NCBI GenBank assembly: GCA_013821615.1
Contig: JACDGQ010000088.1
Location: forward strand, 1-9,235
Source of the DNA: Planctomycetota bacterium
GTDB lineage: Bacteria; Planctomycetota; UBA11346
Reading direction: 5' to 3'
DNA length: 9,235 bases
The notes below the pieces were generated by a model, which saw only the letters and a list, made by a program, of their open reading frames with translations, made no database searches and was not told the DNA's origin. A program made the translations under genes and the position numbers. Of this stretch, positions 7,301-9,235 are shown piece by piece; the first letter of the stretch is position 1, and every line of letters begins with the position of its first letter.

Positions 7301-8427
7301 GGCCGGTGAGCACGGTCAGCGCCAGCAAGGAGCCGGGCGAGTCCGACCACGCGGGTAGGCCAGGCGGCACGTCGGTGTGGTGGAGCTGGACCGCGCCGGG
7401 CAGCGGCACGGTGGTCTTCGACACCCTCGGCAGCAGCTATGACACCCTGCTCGCGGCCTACACCGGCGGCAGCGTCGGCGCGCTGAACCCGGTCGCGTCG
7501 AACAACGACATCGGTATGGGCAGCAGGCTCAGCCGGCTGAGCTTCGTCGCCGCTGCCGGTAACGTCTATCACCTCGTCATCGACGGCAATGGCGGCGCGT
7601 CGGGGATGGCGCTGCTGAACTGGAGCACGCTCGCCAACGACGCGTTCGCCGAGCGCCTGCCGCTCACCGGCCTCAACGGCAGCGCCACCGGCACCAATGT
7701 CGGCGCCACCAAGGAGACCGGCGAGCCGACCCACGCCGGCGCCAGCCCGGGCCATTCGGTGTGGTGGTCCTACACACCGACCGCCGTGGGCACGTTGACC
7801 ATCGATACCGGCGGCAGCGGCTTCGACACCACGCTCGCGGTCTACACCGGCAGCGCGGTCACCGGCCTCACCGCGGTGGCGTCCAACAACAACGATGCCA
7901 GCGTGGGCCCGACGGCCAGCCGCGTGCGCTTGCGCGCGCTCGCCGGAGTCCCGCTGCAGTTCGCGGTCGACGGCGCGGGTGGGGCGATGGGCGCCATCGC
8001 GCTGCACTGGAGCTTGGTGCCATTCCCGGCCAACGACGCCTTCGCCGACCGCGCGCTGCTGCCGAGCAATTCCGGCAGCTTGGCGACCTCGAACGTCGGC
8101 GCGACCAAGGAGCCCGGCGAACCCAGGCACGCCGGCAACGCCGGTGGTGCCTCGATCTGGTACCGGTGGACGGCACCGGCCGACGGCAAGCTGTTCATCC
8201 ATGCGGGTGGTGGCATCGACACCCTGCTCGCGGTCTCCACCGGCAGCAGCGTCGGGAAGCTGACCACGCTGGTCGCCAACGACGACACCTCGATCAGCGA
8301 CGATTCCAGCCAGGTCGGTTTCAAGGTCGTGGCGGGCGTGGAGTACCAGATCGCCGTCGATGGCGCAGGCGGCCAGAGCGGGGCGATCACGCTGAGCTGG
8401 GACTTCACCACACCCCCGCCCGGGTGA
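1369..8427 (+). CDS. Giant secreted multidomain nuclease (ExeM/NucH-like EEP domain, DUF3616, four C-terminal repeats)
   Basis: The product is 2352 residues, roughly 230 kDa. Residues 1-28 form a signal peptide: a basic RR-containing start, hydrophobic core LPLLFLLLSGLG, and small residues near 25-29 for cleavage. Order after that: beta-rich module 28-355, Calx-beta-like 359-478, Ig-like 483-572, DUF3616-like 587-945, OB-fold 960-1190, EEP nuclease 1210-1512, cadherin-like 1514-1616 and 1617-1725, Ig-like 1727-1827, four repeats 1831-2344. The EEP domain keeps its catalytic set (N1219, E1253, H1378, D1431, N1433, D1474, D1503, H1504), so it should be an active metal-dependent phosphodiesterase, most likely cutting extracellular DNA. 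ExeM/NucH-type nucleases usually contain the OB and EEP parts with far less extra sequence. Only three Cys occur (275, 1250, 1967), normal for a secreted protein without disulfides. It ends TTPPPG with no LPxTG, PEP-CTERM or type IX sorting signal visible. Probably expressed alone. Nuclease activity is a strong inference; the physiological role is not known. Confidence 0.9.
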   Translation: MPSPRRTPHLPLLFLLLSGLGTHTAMGAAFEGGNLVIYRVGDGLSALTSAGTPVFLDVYTADGAFVRSIVLPTASNGANHRLVASGSATSEGLISRSADGAYVLAAGYDAAPGTLSVATTATPGVPRTIARIDAAGGIDSSTALTDAAISGNNVRSATASDGTTLFFAGASGGVRSATVGSSTSTQLSTTVTNLRQVQIQAGQLYVSTGSGTTLRLGSVGNGVPTSSGQVITSLPGLPLSTGSPYAFALLDLDPAVPGADTLYVADDSAGILKYCLIGTAWSPRGGAIAPGVRGLVASVAGGTVTIHATSAGALFTYVDASGFGGFILGGSSATSLVAAATNTAFRGLAFTPGAVVAPGVTVSATTIALDEQAAPSAAYQIALTTAPDGPVTVRATADAQTLLSVDGTAAAASVDLILDAAIPTRTVTVRVIDDGPAAGPNLRTATITHAIIGGATGYPVGALPGDTIAVSIADHDNVSSGNTPPTISSIASFSGAAGDPTNPTVTFTIGDAETPIGALALTVESSNAAVVSAPAVTLVRTGATVTMSVVPTGVGFADLTVTVSDGGGSSAQAVAHYAASAGGGSSTRFFTGISDASGAVALDAQTMLVADDESNALRIYSRTQSGAALASTDFSPSAGTPPLQLTDTSGGLPREVDLEALIRVGNRVFALGSGSNSSEGKSRPNRSRLFAADLTGSGAASTLTFAGRYDFLKADLVAWDHLDLHHLGADHYGLAASTAIGLPPESAAFDGFNIEGLVMAPGSTTTAYVAFRAPLVTPGARTRALLVPVTNFASLAVSGGAAGGSGGLAGSATFGAPIELDLGGRGVRDIAKSASDQYVIIAGPADDGGAGAGFRLYTWNGQPGSAPVPRGADLSGLNPEAIVEVPAGTLGATTQLQLLSDNGGTVWYGDGTIAKDLPLDGPLRKFRSDLVALGGAVVRIHDIQGAAHLSPLLGQAVAAVPGIVTFVVGNGFYLQDPLPDADPATSEAVFVFTSTAPTVSVGQALQVSGTVSEFRSGGASGMVNLTTTELTAPVVTVVSSGNALPPALVIGNGGRRPPTAVISSVIGDVESAVGLFDPAVNGIDFYESLEAMRVQVDDAVVVGPTHAFSATGVNNELVVLPDDGAWAGLRTARGGILAVPGDANPERVFLGDVALGVALPRLDVGDRLPGATVGVMSYSFGNFKLLISQPAPAPLRGGLVHEVSPLHGDANALTLATYNVENLAPGDPAAKFAGHADNIVNHLGSPDLVCVEEIQDDSGATNDHVVTAGQTWQKLITAIQTAGGPLYIFRAIDPVDDQDGGQPGGNIRQGFLLRPDRLTFVDNAPGGSTDADAVLPGPHLAHSPGRIAPTDAAWTSSRKPLAGEFLFAGRRLFVIANHFNSKGGDEPLFGHRQPPVRGSEVQRHQQAQLVHDFVAQILAQDAQADIVVAGDLNDFDSSETLAILAGQELHNLIAALPAAERYDYDFEGNSQTLDHILVSSHLLAGASEDVVHVNSEFADQTSDHEPILARLALASAPQIGVPQVFTAQEDQGGHLLITLSGSSADDPAVQLSASSSNQALIANAGLSLDGGGAQRGLGIVPLADAHGDATITITATLGQSATSASLLVTVLPVNDAPRFIPGGDVTVVEDAGAQTRPWASAISAGPGNEAGQHLVFTVANDHHELFAVQPGIAADGTLTFTPAADANGSAALTVQLVDDGGTALGGSDASAVAGFTITLTPVNDPPLSTTPPLIVGPAIPGLAVNADPGTWNDDRDGGTAITFAYQWQLGTSANDPAFAAIAGATGQTFTVRPGDLGKFLRVQVTATDAGAPGTASASALSAAVAVARPANDAFADRIALGGVTGSTQGWNLAATKETGEPKHAGNAGGASVWWTWTAPVDGIVTFDTASSSFDTLLAIYTGSAVNALTLKVQDNDVGTVKQARAGFAASAGTVYQIAVDGAAGATGAIQLAWTQAPVPGNDAFANCIAITGPTGSSGPVSTVSASKEPGESDHAGRPGGTSVWWSWTAPGSGTVVFDTLGSSYDTLLAAYTGGSVGALNPVASNNDIGMGSRLSRLSFVAAAGNVYHLVIDGNGGASGMALLNWSTLANDAFAERLPLTGLNGSATGTNVGATKETGEPTHAGASPGHSVWWSYTPTAVGTLTIDTGGSGFDTTLAVYTGSAVTGLTAVASNNNDASVGPTASRVRLRALAGVPLQFAVDGAGGAMGAIALHWSLVPFPANDAFADRALLPSNSGSLATSNVGATKEPGEPRHAGNAGGASIWYRWTAPADGKLFIHAGGGIDTLLAVSTGSSVGKLTTLVANDDTSISDDSSQVGFKVVAGVEYQIAVDGAGGQSGAITLSWDFTTPPPG
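1450..2433 (+). other. N-terminal beta-rich module of the large protein (residues 28-355)
   Basis: After the signal peptide the sequence runs GGNLVIYRVGDG, then VFLDVYTADGAFVRSIVLPT, then a SGSATSEG-LISRSADGAYVLAAGYDA block. Similar openings occur in large secreted proteins of environmental bacteria. Repeated short strands such as TLFFAGASGGVRSATVG, QLYVSTGSGTTLRLG and TLYVADDSAGILKY recur at roughly 50-60 residue spacing, which suggests a beta-propeller. No catalytic motif is recognised. Propeller fold is inference; function unknown. Confidence 0.45.
2443..2802 (+). other. Calx-beta-like domain (residues 359-478)
   Basis: The pattern TIALDEQAAPSAAYQIALTT (E followed by a Y-x-I-x-L strand), GPVTVRATAD, TRTVTVRVIDDGPAAGPN and a closing IAVSIADHDN matches the Calx-beta layout of alternating strands with acidic turns. 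Such domains bind Ca2+ at acidic loops in Na/Ca exchangers and occur widely in bacterial surface proteins, usually as spacers or adhesion modules. Assignment is by pattern only. Confidence 0.55.
2815..3084 (+). other. Ig/cadherin-like domain (residues 483-572)
   Basis: The sequence begins TPPTISSIASFSG, continues with TVTFTIGDAETPIGALALTV and SSNAAVVSAPAVTLVR, and ends FADLTVTVSDGGGSS. This opening, the DAET turn, the SSN motif and the VTVSDG end match an Ig-like module often found in tandem in PVC-group surface proteins. A structural spacer is the simplest reading. Confidence 0.5.
3127..4203 (+). other. DUF3616-like domain (residues 587-945)
   Basis: Diagnostic blocks are GISDASGAVAL, MLVADDESNALRIYSR, LPREVDLEALIRVGNRVFALGSGSN, GKSRPNRSRLFAADL, FDGFNIEGLVMAP and GRGVRDIAKSASDQYVIIAGP. 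They fit my memory of DUF3616: an ADDE-N-LR-Y strand, an EVDLE block, a GSxS...K-RP-R-R block, and a later DxEGL block. The domain is probably a beta-propeller of unknown activity. The N-terminal D609-D612-E613 and E655-D657-E659 acid groups could bind metal. Here it sits directly before the nuclease half. Family call is fairly confident, function unknown. Confidence 0.6.
4246..4938 (+). other. OB-fold and linker domain of ExeM/YhcR-type nucleases (residues 960-1190)
   Basis: The block GIVTFVVGNGFYLQDPLPDADPATSEAVFVFTS, split here by strands, then VSVGQALQVSGTVSEF, is the OB-like domain that precedes the catalytic domain in ExeM/NucH/YhcR nucleases. Next come NLTTTELTAP, the block around VVSSGNALPPALV, GIDFYESLEAMRVQV (usual form DFYESLEGMRV), a GPTHAFSATG loop, and a GDRLPGATVGVMSYSFGNFKLLI strand pair. 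All are typical of this family and occur in the expected order. The OB part probably helps hold nucleic acid. Confidence 0.8.
4996..5904 (+). other. Catalytic EEP (DNase I-like) nuclease domain (residues 1210-1512)
   Basis: All landmark motifs of the endonuclease/exonuclease/phosphatase superfamily are present and in order: LATYNVEN (N1219), VCVEEIQD (E1253, metal ligand), VIANHFNSKGGD (H1378 with N1380, the secreted-nuclease form), VVAGDLNDF (D1431 and N1433), TLDHILVS (D1474, H1475) and TSDHEPI (D1503, H1504). The SKGGD after NHF is typical of secreted ExeM/NucH/MnuA-type nucleases. Expected chemistry is Mg2+/Ca2+-dependent hydrolysis of phosphodiester bonds, giving short oligonucleotides or nucleotides. 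No key residue is missing. Confidence 0.9.
5908..6543 (+). other. Two tandem cadherin-like domains (residues 1514-1616 and 1617-1725)
   Basis: Both units end with the hallmark VNDAP (1613-1617) or VNDPP (1722-1726). The first has TAQEDQGGHLLITLSGSSADD and closes with SLLVTVLPVNDAP; the second has VTVVEDAGAQT, HLVFTVANDHHELF, GTLTFTPAADANGSAALTVQLVDDGG and FTITLTPVNDPP. The second matches the common bacterial cadherin-like repeat with acidic, probably Ca2+-binding, turns. They likely act as a stiff spacer after the nuclease. Confidence 0.7.
6547..6849 (+). other. Ig-like domain with YQWQ motif (residues 1727-1827)
   Basis: The blocks VGPAIPGLAVNADPGTWNDD, FAYQWQLGTSAND, IAGATGQTFTVRPGDLGKFLRVQVTATD and ASALSAAVAV form a bacterial Ig-like module (G-x-L-x-A-x-PGTW, YQWQ, a Y/F-T-V-x-x-x-D-x-G core, R-V-x-VTATD). 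Such modules link or present domains on secreted proteins. A spacer role is the simplest reading. Confidence 0.6.
6859..8400 (+). repeat. Four tandem NDAF/GEPxHAG/SVWW beta-sandwich repeats (protein-level)
   Basis: Units are 6859-7227, 7249-7623, 7636-8010 and 8032-8400 (residues 1831-1953, 1961-2085, 2090-2214, 2222-2344; 123, 125, 125 and 123 aa), joined by 4-7 residue linkers. Each reads NDAFA, a TK-or-SKE-x-GEP-or-ES-x-HAG block, S-V/I-W-W/Y-x-W/Y-T-x-P, a strand (F/I-D-T in units 1-3), (F/Y/I)-D-T-x-LA, a YTGS-like turn (STGS in unit 4), an acidic ND turn, an aG-x-x-y-x-x-a-V/I-DG strand and a final W. Unit 2 varies to KEPGESDHAG; unit 4 has IWYRWTAP and loses the Phe before DTLL (GGIDTLL). 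Units 1 and 3 share the 20-base stretch ACCAAGGAGACCGGCGAGCC. Such repeats are common at the C-terminus of large PVC-group surface proteins and resemble PPC-type sandwiches; ligand unknown. Confidence 0.8.
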
Positions 8428-8459
8428 GCGCGGCGCGGGCCGCGTTCAGCGAGCGCTGA
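8428..8459. terminator. Convergent-gene hairpin region, possible bidirectional terminator
   Basis: The two stop codons face each other across 18 bases. Within the gap CGCGGC (8429-8434) pairs with GCCGCG (8439-8444) over a GCGG loop, with a further G-U pair outside it (8428/8445). A second inverted repeat, TCAGCG-AG-CGCTGA (8446-8459), overlaps the end of the carboxypeptidase gene. Neither is followed by a T-run on either strand, so standard intrinsic termination is doubtful; GC-rich stems still could pause polymerase or protect 3' ends. Confidence 0.35.
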
Positions 8460-9235
8460 TGTCCAGTGACCAGCCTTGTGCGCTTGCCACCAACTCGGCC
8501 ACGCGCCCCCACGGCAGGGTGAGCGGGTCGTCGGCATGCCCGAAAGGCAGGCCGACGATCGCCGGCACCCCGAGGCGCCCGGCCCAGCCTGCGAGCACCT
8601 GTCCAGCATCAGGTCCGCCGTACGCGGCTGGCGACTCGGCCGTGAACTGGCCGCCGATCAGGCCGACAACACCGGCGAGACGGCCGGCCGCATGCAGCTG
8701 CCAGAGATCGCGATCGAGTCGATAGGGCCGTTCGTCGATGTCCTCGATGGCGAGGATGCTGCCGCCGAGTTCGGGCATCGCAGGGGTGCCCACCAGGCCG
8801 GCCAGGACGCGCAGGCAGGCTGCGACCAGCGGGGCCCTCACCCTCCCCGGCGCGAGGGTGCGGACCGTCGGGCAGGCGGATGCCGACCATCCCAGCCCTT
8901 CGCCACGCAACAGCCGCGCCGTGCTGTCGAGGCTGCGCGGCCCCGCGCCGATGCCGGGCAGGAAGCCGTAGAGGCTCTCGCCCCATCCGTTCCGCTGCCA
9001 ACAGGCGTGCAGGATGGTGAGGTCCGAATAGCCGACCAGTAGGGGGCCGCGCGTACGCCCAGAAGCGAGCAGGCCGGAGACCAGGTCCAGGCATCCGTAG
9101 CCACCACGCGCCGCGAGCAGGACGCCGTGGTCAAGACCGCGGGCGAGGTCGCCCTGGCGCTCCTCCGCCGGCAGCCAGCCGCCCGGCGGCGCGCGTCGGC
9201 CGAGCAGCGGTGACGCGATCAGCTCCAGCCCGGCC
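8446..9235 (-). CDS. LD-carboxypeptidase, peptidase S66 (LdcA-like), 5' partial
   Basis: The reverse frame is open without a stop from the window edge to TGA at 8448-8446, giving 262 residues; about 40 N-terminal residues are missing compared with a roughly 300-residue family. S66 enzymes trim the terminal D-Ala from tetrapeptide stems during cytoplasmic murein recycling. Motifs are clear: LARGLDHGVLLAARGGYGCLDL, VGYSDLTILH with the nucleophile Ser (codon at 9025-9027), GGSILAIEDIDERPYRLDR with the catalytic Glu (codon 8743-8745), and GLPFGHADDPLTLPWG with the catalytic His (codon 8536-8538). The full Ser-Glu-His triad is therefore present. A TTG at 8908-8910 is an internal codon, not the start, since conserved motifs lie upstream of it. 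MccF-type immunity proteins are the same family; the compact size and context give no hint of that role. Confidence 0.9.
   Translation of the reverse strand, partial: AGLELIASPLLGRRAPPGGWLPAEERQGDLARGLDHGVLLAARGGYGCLDLVSGLLASGRTRGPLLVGYSDLTILHACWQRNGWGESLYGFLPGIGAGPRSLDSTARLLRGEGLGWSASACPTVRTLAPGRVRAPLVAACLRVLAGLVGTPAMPELGGSILAIEDIDERPYRLDRDLWQLHAAGRLAGVVGLIGGQFTAESPAAYGGPDAGQVLAGWAGRLGVPAIVGLPFGHADDPLTLPWGRVAELVASAQGWSLDISAR

Noticed and set aside
4978..8202. A 1074-residue open frame on the minus strand, antisense to the nuclease and repeat region
   Set aside because: Its product is rich in G, A, R, D and V with no recognisable domain, and its internal repetition mirrors the four sense-strand repeats. 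Long antisense frames are expected where codons end in G or C. The sense frame has clear catalytic motifs.
8446..8910. Start of the carboxypeptidase gene at the TTG 8908-8910
   Set aside because: The same frame continues open to the window edge and encodes the RGGYG and GYSDLT motifs upstream, so the TTG is an internal Leu codon.
8476..9042. A 188-residue plus-strand open frame across the carboxypeptidase region
   Set aside because: The minus strand here encodes all S66 motifs including the catalytic triad, so this frame is a shadow.

Overview
The window is GC-rich bacterial DNA with strongly G/C-ending codons. It holds two complete genes and two genes cut by the window edges. No mobile element, CRISPR array, tRNA or rRNA was seen. 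No marker gene is present. The GEPxHAG/SVWW repeats, Calx-beta and Ig-like modules and the very long secreted protein resemble the PVC group (Verrucomicrobiota, Planctomycetota, Lentisphaerota). That assignment is an inference from domain style only, with low to moderate confidence.

Layout: (1) positions 1-152 (+) carry the last 49 residues of a PfkB/ribokinase-family sugar kinase. (2) About 224-1135 (+) encodes a 2-oxoglutarate/Fe(II) dioxygenase-like protein with an N-terminal membrane anchor; its start is uncertain. (3) A 233-base gap ends in a clear ribosome binding site. (4) 1369-8427 (+) is one 2352-residue secreted protein, over three quarters of the window. (5) 8446-9235 (-) is the 3' part of an LD-carboxypeptidase (peptidase S66, LdcA-like) that converges on the large gene across an 18-base gap able to form a GC hairpin.

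The large protein is the main item. In order it has a signal peptide, an N-terminal beta-rich module, a Calx-beta-like domain, an Ig-like domain, a DUF3616-like domain, an OB-fold domain of the ExeM/NucH/YhcR type, a complete endonuclease/exonuclease/phosphatase (EEP, DNase I-like) domain with all expected catalytic residues, two cadherin-like domains ending in VNDxP, an Ig-like domain with a YQWQ motif, and four tandem copies of a roughly 124-residue beta-sandwich repeat. The likely role is an extracellular nuclease that degrades DNA or nucleotides outside the cell (nutrient or phosphate gain, or matrix remodelling), with the other modules giving reach, adhesion or a second activity.

The four genes do not form an obvious pathway. 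The oxygenase and nuclease genes are co-directional but 233 bases apart, so the nuclease probably has its own promoter. I found no defence locus or other multi-gene system; the novelty, if any, lies in the domain combination of the large protein.
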